Below are positions 18,052-26,266 of a stretch of DNA of 64,000 nucleotides, piece by piece. Below the pieces are notes generated by a model. It was given only the letters and a program-made list of their open reading frames with translations. It was not told the origin of the DNA and searched no databases. Within the stretch, counting starts at the first letter, position 1. Every line of letters starts with the position of its first letter. The stretch is from Myxococcales bacterium (GTDB taxonomy: Bacteria > Myxococcota_A > Polyangia > Haliangiales > Haliangiaceae), in assembly GCA_016706545.1 (NCBI GenBank), contig JADJJK010000008.1:124001-188000 (forward strand), in the 5' to 3' direction. A program made the position numbers and the translations under genes.

Positions 18052-18798
18052 GGGCATTCTCCTTTTCTCGACGCACCACACCCGCTCACGGGAAGAGCCG
18101 CGCAACCAACGCAACTGTCCTGTGAGCCCCCTACACGTGATCCGATGTGGCAAAAGCTGCGAGTCCGCTCGCTGTAGCGGCTTCCTGGACTCGCGTGGAT
18201 CGTTCGACCATGCACGGTGCCATGGAGCATCCCGGAACCGTTCACGCCCTCACTCGATAGCGAACGATCCAGAGATAGCAGAGCGAGCGAAGAACGGAAA
18301 CTGGGAAAAGCGCTTTGTGAGTTATTTTTTTTATGAATCAAAGAGCAACGTGAATTTACTAAGTCCCGACGAGGATCGCGTCATTTTGATACGCAATGAC
18401 GCAAGAAAGAAAGTGAGATTGCCAGTGCTGAATGTTCGTATCGAACGGAAAGCTCGGGGGCTCTGTCCTGGTGATCGTCGTCGGTAGGTGAGCCTCGTCG
18501 CGAGGATGAGCGCATGTGATGACTGTATATGTGAAAACAGAAGTGTCGCCTCGCCTACGCGATCTCGAGCCAGGGAACAGAGGCGCACAATGTCGTCGGT
18601 GCTCGCTGCTTGCTGCGAGTGTGCCGCGCGCGCACATCGGCGGACGTCACCGGATGACGCGAGCTTCACGGGGTGACGCAGCAGGAGCTCCACCTCGAGG
18701 CCGAGCTGCCGAAGCCGGCGACGAGAGGCCAAAAGTTGGTCTTGCCCGGCAATCGCGCGAACCTGACGCGCCAATGCTCCCACGCGTCGAGGACTCGC
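18052..18798. other. Divergent intergenic region, no gene supported
   Basis: This 747-base gap contains a notably AT-rich part (about 18300-18440, with TTATTTTTTTTATGAATC), probably promoter or leader sequence for one of the divergent genes. Open frames across it are short or extend from neighbours. A GTG at 18673 could extend the deacetylase gene upstream, but it lacks a ribosome site. Confidence 0.5.
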
Positions 18799-20046
18799 AT
18801 GTGCACGTTCTTCTATGACGGCTTGGTCATCCCGGTCGAGCCGGGACCGCTCCCTTCCCCTGGCCCCAAGCCATGGCCGTTCGAGCCGCGCCCGGAGCCA
18901 TTGCCGAAGCCGATCTTGCCGAAGCCGATCTTGCCGAAGCCGAAGAGCCCGTTCATTCGCCTCAGGCCGAGGCGCCCGGCGCCCATGTTCCCGGACAGGT
19001 TTCCGGGCAAGTCGACGCCCATCTATGACGTGCGCGTCGGACACAAGGGGAAGCCCAGAGCTTGCGTGACCGTCACGCTGAGCGCCGACTGGGACGGCCA
19101 CGACCTCCGCGACGAGAACGTCGGCGCGATCGAGCACTTCGCCGCGTGGCGCCAGCAGCACGGCGTCCCGATGACTCACTTCGTCTGCCCGAGCTACTTC
19201 TCGAACGGGCAGAACGTCGCCCAGAACGCGAACCAGATCCGCCGCGGCATGATCCCCGGCGACGAGGTCGCGATCCACGTCCACGGCTGGCGCTCCCTCC
19301 TCCAGCAGGCGGGCGTCCTGCAGGTGGCGAGCTTCTGGAGCGGAAGCCCCGTAAACAACTACCAGACGCCGGCGTACGCGAATGCGTGGGCCGACATCGG
19401 TCATGACAACCCGATCACCCACTACACGCGGCAGGAGATCACGCAGATCATCAACCGGTCGCGCGCGCTGCTCCAGGGAGCGGGCTTCAACGTCTCCTCG
19501 AGCTTTCGCTCGGGGGCCTGGGTGGCCCACCGAGAGCTGCTCCGCGGCGTCCGCAATGCCGGCTGCATCCTCGATGCCTCGGGCGTACCGCCCGCCATGA
19601 CCGAGCCCTTGAACGGGCTGTTCACGGCCATGGCCTTGAACCCGCACCCGCTGGCGCTGTGGGCCAACAACATCACGCCGAACTCCCAGCCGCACGTCTT
19701 GAATCCCATCGGGGTGAACCTGCGCGAGCTGCCGTGCCACTACTCGCTCGCCGACTACAACACGCAGCAGGGGATCGAGGGCCGCATGCAGTGGGCGCTG
19801 GGGCAGATCCAGCACGCCCAGCTCGACCAGACGGTCTACCTCCACTTCGGGTTCCACCCGGAGACGGCGGTCACGCTGCGCCTCTACCAGCCGAATCAGC
19901 CGGCGGGCACCGTGCTCGCGAACATCCCGATGAACCACCTCGCCAAGCTCGAGGGCGCGCTCCAGACGTGGCGCGCGAGCGGGGCGATCTGGGGGCAGCT
20001 CCAGTTCGTCACCGTGGAGGACGCGGTCCAGATCTTCGTGCCGTGA
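18799..20046 (+). CDS. Polysaccharide-deacetylase-like (NodB-fold) protein
   Basis: Protein of 415 residues from ATG 18799, which has AGGA six bases upstream. The first about 75 residues are Pro-rich with repeated P-K-P-I-L. The catalytic domain follows: VTLSADWDGHDLRDENVG holds the Asp pair, EVAIHVHGWRSLL the H-x-H metal site (about 160-162), and SSFRSGAWVAHRELL the R-x-G-x-W motif, as in carbohydrate esterase family 4 and related hydrolases. Its sugar substrate is unknown. No signal peptide is evident from this start. It is convergent with the Cys-rich lipoprotein gene, with a hairpin between. Confidence 0.75.
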   Translation: MCTFFYDGLVIPVEPGPLPSPGPKPWPFEPRPEPLPKPILPKPILPKPKSPFIRLRPRRPAPMFPDRFPGKSTPIYDVRVGHKGKPRACVTVTLSADWDGHDLRDENVGAIEHFAAWRQQHGVPMTHFVCPSYFSNGQNVAQNANQIRRGMIPGDEVAIHVHGWRSLLQQAGVLQVASFWSGSPVNNYQTPAYANAWADIGHDNPITHYTRQEITQIINRSRALLQGAGFNVSSSFRSGAWVAHRELLRGVRNAGCILDASGVPPAMTEPLNGLFTAMALNPHPLALWANNITPNSQPHVLNPIGVNLRELPCHYSLADYNTQQGIEGRMQWALGQIQHAQLDQTVYLHFGFHPETAVTLRLYQPNQPAGTVLANIPMNHLAKLEGALQTWRASGAIWGQLQFVTVEDAVQIFVP

Positions 20047-20115
20047 GCCACCGGGGTGGGGACGGGCGCTGACCGCGCGGCGATGCGCAGGCGTAGCTGG
20101 CGGCGCGCCGAAAAC

Positions 20116-20154
20116 AGCAATGCCGCGCCAGAGGAACGCTCTGATGCGGCATTG
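20116..20154 (-). terminator. Rho-independent terminator between convergent genes
   Basis: GCAATGCCGC (20116-20125) pairs perfectly with GCGGCATTGC (20145-20154). An inner CAGAG/CTCTG stem sits above a GC/AT bulge. Read leftward the hairpin is followed by TGTTTTC, which suits the lipoprotein gene ending at 20193; it may also stop the rightward deacetylase transcript. Confidence 0.75.
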
Positions 20155-20192
20155 CCTTGCCGTGGACTGCGCCGCTTGCGCGGCGCCAGGTC

Positions 20193-20519
20193 TCAGTTGG
20201 CGGCGGGGGCGGCCGGGGCGGCAGCCGGGGCAGCGGCGACAGTGCCGCCCTTGCCAGTGCACTCTTCGGCAGAAGCGGCCTCGACCCAGCCCTTACCCTT
20301 GCACTCGTTCTTGCCGGCGCAGGAGTTGGTGGCGCCACCGCACTTGCCCATGCCCTTGCACTCGTTGACGCCTTCGCAGTGAACTGCGGCGGCCTGCTCG
20401 GTGGCGGCCGGAGCCGGGGTGGTGTCCGTGGCGGAGGAGCTCTTGCTGCCACAGGCGCTCGCGAAGAGGGTGGCGGCGGTCATCGCGATCATGGTTCCAG
20501 TGCGGATCGGGTTCTTCAT
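20193..20519 (-). CDS. Cysteine-rich lipoprotein resembling bufferin (BufA2-like) metallophores
   Basis: Protein of 108 residues. A signal peptide ends in LFASAC (C23, lipidated). The core has evenly spaced Cys: CEGVNECKGMGKCGGATNSC, then KNECKGKGW and AEECTGKGG, the C-x-G-x-N-x-C-K-G pattern of small periplasmic copper-buffering proteins. The tail is an Ala/Pro repeat. The ATG at 20519 has AGGAGA upstream. Partner BufB/BufC genes are not in the window. A metal-binding role is likely; copper is inferred only from the family. Confidence 0.7.
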   Translation of the reverse strand: MKNPIRTGTMIAMTAATLFASACGSKSSSATDTTPAPAATEQAAAVHCEGVNECKGMGKCGGATNSCAGKNECKGKGWVEAASAEECTGKGGTVAAAPAAAPAAPAAN

Positions 20520-20727
20520 CTGATTCGGTCTCCTGAAAAAAAACGAGGTAGCTTCTCGTATCACGGCCCTACGCTGGCTTGCTCGGATCGTTACACAAGA
20601 AAATGCACCGCGGTGATTGGTCTGGCCAAAATAATCGATGAGTTCTCGACCTCGTGCTGTAAGGCGTCGCCGCCTTGGAGCGATGCCATCGGTCAATGCT
20701 GCGCTGCGGCAATTGCTCGGCTGCCTT

Positions 20728-22515
20728 CTACAAAGTGGCCGGCGCGGTGATGAACATCGGCGAGGTCCACGCGCGCTCCTGGATCGTGGTGGGCACGGTG
20801 TCATCGGCGCAGGCCTCGCTGTCGGGCGCGAGGGCGCAGTCATGGCTGGACCAGCGCGCGGTGGGCTGCTGCAGGACCCGCACGTAGTACGCGGTGGGGC
20901 GGCCGGGGATGAACGCCGGATCCCTCCAGTATCTGCAAAACGAGGTGCCAGCCGACCCGCTGAGCGTCACCGAGTGGAGCGAGGTGCGCAGCTCGCGCAG
21001 GCGCACGATGTCAAACGACGACAGCGGCACCTGGTCGGCGACCGCGGACACGAAGATCGTCGGCGCGGTGGATGCGCTCAGCTCTCCGCCCATGGGGGTG
21101 GCCCCGGCGGCGATGAGCTGCGCGGGAAAGGCGGGGTCGCCGCAGAAGGCCTGCGCTTGCGCCTCGCTGACGCCGGTGAGCGCATAGGTCCGCACCTTGA
21201 TCCGGGGGCCGGAGGTCGCATAGGTCTCACGCCGCGCGAGGGCGGCGAAGATCGCCTCGCGGGTGTTCTGCTCGGCCCACACGGCGGCGAGTCCGCCGGG
21301 GCCAAAGGTCGGGGCGCCCAGGCGCTCCGCGGGTGTGTCGTCGGTGTTGGCCGCGTGTCCTCGCCAGGTGTCTTCGCCGACGTCGCCGGCGGTGCCGTTG
21401 TGATTGTCGGTGGAGGCGATGATCCCGAGGGCCAGCGGATTGCGCCCGATCGTCGCTGCCAGGCCCAGGCCGCGTGCCAGCGCGGCGCGGACGAAGCCGG
21501 CTGGATCCGCGGTGGAAGAGAGCAGCTCGAAGCCACACGCCGGATCTCCCTGGGCGTCATCTGGCAAACACTCGCTGGCGCCCTTGTGTTGATAGATCTC
21601 CACCAGCTTCTGATATCGAATCATGAACTCTCGCTCTTGTGGGCTGTCGGCGGTGTCCCACATGGCGCCGTTGGACAGGTTCGAGTTGTGCGGGATGGTC
21701 AGCGCGCTGCAGCCGTCGCTGGCCTTGCAGCCAGCGTCCAGCGCTTGCCACAACGTCAGGGGCGACGGGTACTCGAGCGCGTCGTACGGCACCTCGGGCA
21801 CCGCGTCGCTGCCGAAGATCACGTTGCGATGGAGGTTGGAGCCGCCGGTGGTGGCGGTCCACTCGTAGCCGACGAACGAGGAGAACGCGCAGGGGACGTT
21901 GGCGGCGGCGGCGGCCTCGCGCAGGCGCTGCCAGGCGCTGCGCGCTCCGGCGGCGCAGTCCTCGGGATGTTGCTGGCACACCGCGAGGGGCGCGGGGTCC
22001 GGCGACAGCAGGTGCGCGAGCGCGGCGGCGGTGAGGGCCGCCTGGGCGTTGCTGTTCTGGTTGGCCAGCGCGGCGCACGCCGCAGGGTCCTGCGCTGCGC
22101 CGAAGTCACAGAGCCCCATCAGCGAGAGGAACTCCGAGTGATCGGTGACCGCCGCGAAGTCCAGCGGCGTGGTCAGCGCGGGGATGGTGGTGGTCCCGCC
22201 CTCTCCAGCGGCCACCGGCACCGAGGTGAGCCCGCGGGCGAAGCGGTACGCGGTCGCCGGATCGTTGCGGTTGGCGAAGGCGAACGAGTCGAGCGAGTAC
22301 GAGGTGTGGATGTGCAGGTCTCCAAAATATGCGTTCTTGGTGGCGCGATATCCGGAGCACTGCGCGCTGGTCTGCGCGGAGCCGACGGCAAGTGGCGGCG
22401 GCGCGGGCTCTGGCGCAGGAGGCGGCTCGGAGCTGTTGGCGCAGGCGCCAAGGATCAGCGCGCCCAGAAGGCCCGAGCGCGCCGAGAGGCGAGACACGAG
22501 AGATCGGAAAGACAT
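20728..22515 (-). CDS. DUF3604 domain lipoprotein
   Basis: Protein of 595 residues and last gene of the operon. The signal ends in LILGAC (C25, lipidated). The DUF3604 domain starts with NAYFGDLHIHTSYSLDSFAF, a PHP-like metal motif (D-x-H-x-H), and continues with DFAAVTDHSEFLSLMGLCD, FVGYEWTATT, RNVIF and ASTDNHNGTAGD. Its activity is unproven; the PHP-like His/Asp motifs suggest a metal-dependent hydrolase on the periplasmic face. The ATG at 22515 has TGGAGA upstream. Genes for DUF3604, HupE/UreJ and PpiC-type proteins recur together in other bacteria, so a shared role is likely. Confidence 0.85.
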   Translation of the reverse strand: MSFRSLVSRLSARSGLLGALILGACANSSEPPPAPEPAPPPLAVGSAQTSAQCSGYRATKNAYFGDLHIHTSYSLDSFAFANRNDPATAYRFARGLTSVPVAAGEGGTTTIPALTTPLDFAAVTDHSEFLSLMGLCDFGAAQDPAACAALANQNSNAQAALTAAALAHLLSPDPAPLAVCQQHPEDCAAGARSAWQRLREAAAAANVPCAFSSFVGYEWTATTGGSNLHRNVIFGSDAVPEVPYDALEYPSPLTLWQALDAGCKASDGCSALTIPHNSNLSNGAMWDTADSPQEREFMIRYQKLVEIYQHKGASECLPDDAQGDPACGFELLSSTADPAGFVRAALARGLGLAATIGRNPLALGIIASTDNHNGTAGDVGEDTWRGHAANTDDTPAERLGAPTFGPGGLAAVWAEQNTREAIFAALARRETYATSGPRIKVRTYALTGVSEAQAQAFCGDPAFPAQLIAAGATPMGGELSASTAPTIFVSAVADQVPLSSFDIVRLRELRTSLHSVTLSGSAGTSFCRYWRDPAFIPGRPTAYYVRVLQQPTARWSSHDCALAPDSEACADDTVPTTIQERAWTSPMFITAPATL

Positions 22516-22586
22516 GAGTTCTCCAGAGGGGAGGTGGCTCCCCGTGAGGTGAGAAGGACAGAAGGTCAAAGTCGCTTGTTTGTGAG

Positions 22587-23678
22587 TCAGCCGGCGAGCG
22601 CGGCCAGGCTGCGCTGCAAGAGCCAGCACATGGCGGTGGCGCCGGCCGCGAACACGAGCAGGCCGGTGACGCGCTCGGTGATGCCCGGTGCGATGCTCGT
22701 TGCGATGCTCGCCGCGGCGCCCGACAGGACCACCGGCTGGGGGCGCGCGCGGGTGCTGCGCCGTGCGCTCGAGCGCGCGAGCGCCGCGAGCGCCGCCCAC
22801 GCGACCAGCACGAAGGCGAGCTGGCCCAGCTCGACGCCGAGCCCAAAGCCGAGGATGGCGCGCGCGGCCTGGCCGTGCGGGACGCCGAGTTCGTGCAGGC
22901 CCCCGGCGAAGCCCAGGCCATGGACGGCGCCAAACGCCAGCGCCATCGCCGCGGTCGCCGTCGGCGATGGGGCGCGCGGCCGGCCCACGTCCAGCGCCAG
23001 CAGCACGAGGCTCAGCGCGATGGCGGCCTCCACCGGCGCGGAGGGGACGCGCAAGAGGCCGGTGGCGGTGAGCGCGAAGGCGAGGCCGTGCGACAGCGAG
23101 AACGCGGTCTCGGCGATGAGGATCGGCCGCAGCCGGCGCAGGTGCAGCACCACCAGCAGGAGAAACAGCAGGTGATCGAGCCCGCCCAGGATGTGGCGCA
23201 GGCCCAGCGTCAAGTACCGCATCATGGCGTCGGGGGCGTGCTCGCCTTGCGCTGGCACCTCGAAGGTTGGCGCTGCCGCGGTGAGCACCGCCGCGTGGAC
23301 CTGCCCGCTGCCGGAGATCACGCGGACCACGGCCTCCTCGAGCTCGACGCCCAGGCCGGTCACGGTCACTCGCCCAACGGGGTGGCCGCCCTTGCAGGTG
23401 GCCCGATACGCGCGCGTGACGCCATCGAGATCTTCGTGCGTGCCGGGCAGCGGCGTGAGCTCGCAGCCGTCGAGCTGTGGCGTCGTCACCAGGTCGGGTT
23501 GGCTGACCCGTAGCCGCAAGAGCGGCGCGCTGCCGGCCACCTCGTCGATCTCCAGGTAGGCGCTGCGCATGCCGTGCGCGGACGCCGGCGCAGCGTGGAG
23601 GGTCAGCATCGCCACGATGGCGATGGCGACGGCGACGGCGGCGCTGCGTATGGGGCAGGTGGAGCCAGGAGACGGCAT
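22587..23678 (-). CDS. HupE/UreJ family membrane protein
   Basis: Protein of 363 residues. A signal peptide (ending ASAHG) leads into a soluble beta-rich region of about 170 residues. Then six or seven membrane helices follow, with the family motif RHILGGLDHLLFLLLVVLHL and a second LSHGLAFALTATG plus AVHGLGFAGGL. The conserved His/Asp pairs in these helices are thought to bind nickel or cobalt in HupE/UreJ transporters; the larger N-terminal domain marks a subfamily of unknown substrate. Its ATG is separated from the isomerase stop by only two bases. Confidence 0.85.
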   Translation of the reverse strand: MPSPGSTCPIRSAAVAVAIAIVAMLTLHAAPASAHGMRSAYLEIDEVAGSAPLLRLRVSQPDLVTTPQLDGCELTPLPGTHEDLDGVTRAYRATCKGGHPVGRVTVTGLGVELEEAVVRVISGSGQVHAAVLTAAAPTFEVPAQGEHAPDAMMRYLTLGLRHILGGLDHLLFLLLVVLHLRRLRPILIAETAFSLSHGLAFALTATGLLRVPSAPVEAAIALSLVLLALDVGRPRAPSPTATAAMALAFGAVHGLGFAGGLHELGVPHGQAARAILGFGLGVELGQLAFVLVAWAALAALARSSARRSTRARPQPVVLSGAAASIATSIAPGITERVTGLLVFAAGATAMCWLLQRSLAALAG

Positions 23679-23680
23679 GG

Positions 23681-24535
23681 TCAGTCCTCCACCGAGGCGG
23701 CGTAGTGCGCGGCGGTGCGTGGCGCGCCGCGCACCGCGGCCAGCGGCTGGCCATCCAGCGAGATCTGATAGCGCGCGTGCGCCGCTTCGAGGAAGCGGGC
23801 GACCGCGGCCTGGCGCCGCGCGATGAGCACGTCCAGGCGCAGGCGGTCGCGGGCCTCCTCGTAGCTGGCCAGGCGCTCGGGCTCGCGCTCGTCCACGAAC
23901 ACCAGGTGCAGGCCGACCTTGGAGCGCACCGGACCGCTCCACTTGCCAAGGGGCGACGCCCACAGGTGCGCGACGAACGCGGCCCCGAAGTCTTGCTGGA
24001 GGTGGCGCTCGTCGTCGCTGACCTGCAGCGTCCCCGTCGGCGCGTGTCCCGGCGTCGGCAGCTCGGATGCGCGGGGGATCGCGCCTGCCGCGGCGACCAC
24101 GTGATGAAACCTGGCGCGCGCGGGGAGCCGGTAGTCGTGGCGGTGTTCGGCGAAGTAGGCCTGGAGCTGGGGCTCGGTGAGCTCGCGCGAGGCGCCACCG
24201 AGATCCTCGGCGAGAAACAGCGTCTTCTGGATCAGGCGACGTCGCAAGATCGCGTCGTCCTGGTCGAGCCCGAGCCGGCGCGCCTCACGCACCAGCAGCT
24301 CGTCATCGATCACCTGGGCCAGCACCTCGCGCCGCAGCGCGGGATCGGTGGCCGGCCGGCCGTGCCGCGACGCCTGGCGGGTCACCAGGGCGTCCAGGCG
24401 CTGCCCATCGAGCGCCAGGTGGGTGGGGTCAGCGGGGCGCGAGGACAGCGCGAAGAGCGCGCCGCCGCTGACCACGAACTGCAGCAGGCGGTGTCGGGCG
24501 AGCCCCGAGATCGCGGTCAGCAGGGTGCGCGCCAT
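23681..24535 (-). CDS. PpiC-type peptidyl-prolyl isomerase (parvulin-like)
   Basis: Protein of 284 residues. A hydrophobic N-terminus (LLQFVVSGGALFALS) probably anchors it. The SurA-like helical region contains EVLAQVIDDELLVREARRLG, then DDAILRRRLIQK; the parvulin part has LQQDFGAAFVAHL, GKWSGPVRSKVGLHLVFVDE. It likely folds periplasmic or outer-membrane proteins, here presumably the HupE/UreJ or DUF3604 partner. It starts six bases after the lipoprotein stop and is coupled to the HupE/UreJ gene. Confidence 0.85.
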   Translation of the reverse strand: MARTLLTAISGLARHRLLQFVVSGGALFALSSRPADPTHLALDGQRLDALVTRQASRHGRPATDPALRREVLAQVIDDELLVREARRLGLDQDDAILRRRLIQKTLFLAEDLGGASRELTEPQLQAYFAEHRHDYRLPARARFHHVVAAAGAIPRASELPTPGHAPTGTLQVSDDERHLQQDFGAAFVAHLWASPLGKWSGPVRSKVGLHLVFVDEREPERLASYEEARDRLRLDVLIARRQAAVARFLEAAHARYQISLDGQPLAAVRGAPRTAAHYAASVED

Positions 24536-24540
24536 GACGG

Positions 24541-25377
24541 TCAGCGCCCGCAGCGCAGCGGCAGGGTGCCGGTGCGGCCGGTGGAGGAGGTCCACGTCGC
24601 GCTGGTGCCGTCGAGCGTGAGGTGCAGCTCGCGGCCATCGCGGGTGGTCCGGGTGATGTTGCCGGTGGCGCAGGTCGCGGTGCAGCGCGACAGGTCCACG
24701 ACCACCGAGCGCTGCCGTCCGTCGAGCGCCGTGCTCCAGGCGCCGTCGATGCTGGCGCAATCCGCGGTCCAGGTCGCGACATACTGGCCGGTATGCTCGA
24801 GCGCGTGTCCAAGCGGGCCCACGCCGCCTGAGCGCGTGTCCACGGTGAGCGACCCGCCGCCGGCGCCGCTGGCGTAGGTGGCGCTGGCGTCGAGCGACAG
24901 CTCGGTGTTGCCGAGCTGCAGCCGCTCGGCCTTGGCGGTGAGCTGGATGGCTGTCGGCGAGGTCGACGCCACGGTGAGCGCCAGGGTGCCCTCGACGCTG
25001 CGCAGGCCGCGCGGACCGGTGCAACCCGCGAAGGTCACGGTCAGCGTGGTGCCGGAGGTCACGGCGGTGGCGCAGCCAGCGGGGACAAAGCGCGTGGAAA
25101 GCCGTGCGTTGATCGCGGCGAGGACCTCGGGCGCGGTCGCCTGCGCGAGGCTCGTGCCCAGGATCTGGCCGTCGAGGGCGGCGGTCAGGAGCGACGCCTC
25201 GGCCTGGCCGCCGTCGCCAGTATCGAGCGCCAGCTCGGCGGCGCTGACATCGTCATCGTCCTGGTTGGCGGCGCAGCCAGCGCCCAGGGTCGCGGCGAGC
25301 AGGAGCACGCCGCCGTAGCGGGTGCAGGGGGAGGGGGAGAGAGAGAGGAGGGACACATGGGATAGGCTCGAGATCAC
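24541..25377 (-). CDS. Lipoprotein of unknown function, first gene of the DUF3604 operon
   Basis: Protein of 278 residues, started at GTG 25377 with AAGGAG seven bases upstream. The signal ends in LGAGC (C35). Mature sequence is Thr/Ser/Ala-rich and beta-like (TLTVTFAGCTGPRGLRSVEG, QLTAKAERLQLGNTELSLD), with four Cys near the end (DCASIDGAW, DLSRCTATCATGN). No named domain was recognised. It heads the operon with the prolyl isomerase six bases downstream and is divergent from the TetR gene, whose operators lie between. Confidence 0.75.
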   Translation of the reverse strand: MISSLSHVSLLSLSPSPCTRYGGVLLLAATLGAGCAANQDDDDVSAAELALDTGDGGQAEASLLTAALDGQILGTSLAQATAPEVLAAINARLSTRFVPAGCATAVTSGTTLTVTFAGCTGPRGLRSVEGTLALTVASTSPTAIQLTAKAERLQLGNTELSLDASATYASGAGGGSLTVDTRSGGVGPLGHALEHTGQYVATWTADCASIDGAWSTALDGRQRSVVVDLSRCTATCATGNITRTTRDGRELHLTLDGTSATWTSSTGRTGTLPLRCGR

Positions 25378-25445
25378 GGGAGACTCCTTGCGTCGGGAAA
25401 GAAGCGTCCGACGCAAGCCAGAGCTAAGCAATCTGTTTGCCAACT

Positions 25446-25463
25446 GGACAATTGCGATTGTCC
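25446..25463. promoter_or_regulatory. Inverted repeat over the TetR promoter (candidate operator)
   Basis: GGACAAT and ATTGTCC pair exactly around TGCG. The repeat covers the -35 box of the rightward promoter and sits 69 bases from the leftward lipoprotein start, so binding could control both directions. Confidence 0.6.
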
Positions 25464-25481
25464 TTGGAAAAGCAATATGAT
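25453..25481 (+). promoter_or_regulatory. Sigma70-like promoter of the TetR gene
   Basis: TTGCGA (25453-25458) and TATGAT (25476-25481) are separated by 17 bases and match four and five of six consensus positions. The expected start of transcription is near 25488, leaving a leader of about 87 bases that includes the second palindrome. Confidence 0.6.
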
Positions 25482-25545
25482 GCGAACCATGCTCCGAAGC
25501 GCTGGAACCTCGACGTGCCAAACGGGCGCAAGGCGGTCCGGTTCC

Positions 25546-25563
25546 GGGAACCTCGAGGTTCCC
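25546..25563. promoter_or_regulatory. Perfect 18-bp palindrome upstream of TetR start
   Basis: GGGAACCTCGAGGTTCCC reads the same on both strands and ends 11 bases before the TetR GTG, next to its ribosome site. A half copy, GGAACCTCG, is at 25504-25512. Size and symmetry suit a TetR dimer site. Confidence 0.65.
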
Positions 25564-25574
25564 CTGGAGGGACG

Positions 25575-26189
25575 GTGAGCCGCGAGCGTCGAACCCCGGA
25601 CCAGGCCAGGAGCCTCATCCTGGACGCCGCGGAGCGCGTGTTCACCCGCGTGATGCCTGACCAGGTGGGCCTGCGCGACATCGCGCGCGAGGCGGGCATC
25701 AGCCACGCGCTGGTGACGCACTACTTTGGCACCTACGAGGGCCTGGCGCGGGCGACCTTGGAGCGCCGGATCGGCGCCGCGCGACAGCAGGCGATCACGC
25801 GGCTCGGGTCGGCGACCTTCACGCCGGGCAACATGCCGCTGCTCGAGATCTTGCTCGAGGTGATCGAGGACCCGGTGATGCTGCGCCTGGTGGGCTGGGC
25901 GCTCTTGAGCGGACGTGAGGACGCGATGTCGAGTCAGCCCGGCGCGCTGGCGCCGGTGCTCGACGCGATCGAGGCCAGAGCGCGCGCCCTTGGGTTGCCA
26001 GCGCCGTCTCGTCCGCAGCTCGAGTTCTCGGTGGCCGCGGCGCTGGCGCTGGCCTTTGGCCTGTCCGTGGCGCGCGCGGAGCTTGAGCGCGCGCTGGACC
26101 GGCCCGGCGCGCTGTCGCTGGAGGCGCTGCGCACCGAGCTGCCAAAGATGGTGTGGGCCTACCTCACGGCCCACGCGGGGCGATCCTGA
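25575..26189 (+). CDS. TetR family transcriptional regulator
   Basis: Protein of 204 residues. The N-terminal helix-turn-helix is canonical: RSLILDAAERVFTRV, VGLRDIAREAGISHALVTHY, then FGTYEGLARATLERR. The C-terminal ligand domain is helical and unassigned. The GTG at 25575 follows GGAGGG by three bases; upstream in-frame codons cross the palindrome and are not used. It is divergent from the lipoprotein-isomerase-HupE-DUF3604 operon, which it probably represses together with itself through the inverted repeats between them. The inducer is unknown. Confidence 0.88.
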   Translation: MSRERRTPDQARSLILDAAERVFTRVMPDQVGLRDIAREAGISHALVTHYFGTYEGLARATLERRIGAARQQAITRLGSATFTPGNMPLLEILLEVIEDPVMLRLVGWALLSGREDAMSSQPGALAPVLDAIEARARALGLPAPSRPQLEFSVAAALALAFGLSVARAELERALDRPGALSLEALRTELPKMVWAYLTAHAGRS

Positions 26190-26190
26190 G

Positions 26191-26258
26191 ATCAAGCCGG
26201 GGTCAAAGCCGCGGTCAAGCCGGGGTCAATCCGCAGTCAAAGCCGCGGTCAAGCCGGG
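26191..26258 (+). repeat. 11-12-bp tandem repeat between convergent genes
   Basis: Six imperfect copies of AGCCGSGGTCA(A) fill the gap between the TetR stop and the next leftward gene. No function is apparent. Confidence 0.8.
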
Positions 26259-26266
26259 CCGAGCGC

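Noticed and set aside
20728..24198. A single 1156-residue protein covering the DUF3604 gene and upstream
   Set aside because: The first about 560 codons are a shadow of the HupE/UreJ and isomerase genes in another frame; the real gene starts with a lipoprotein signal at 22515.
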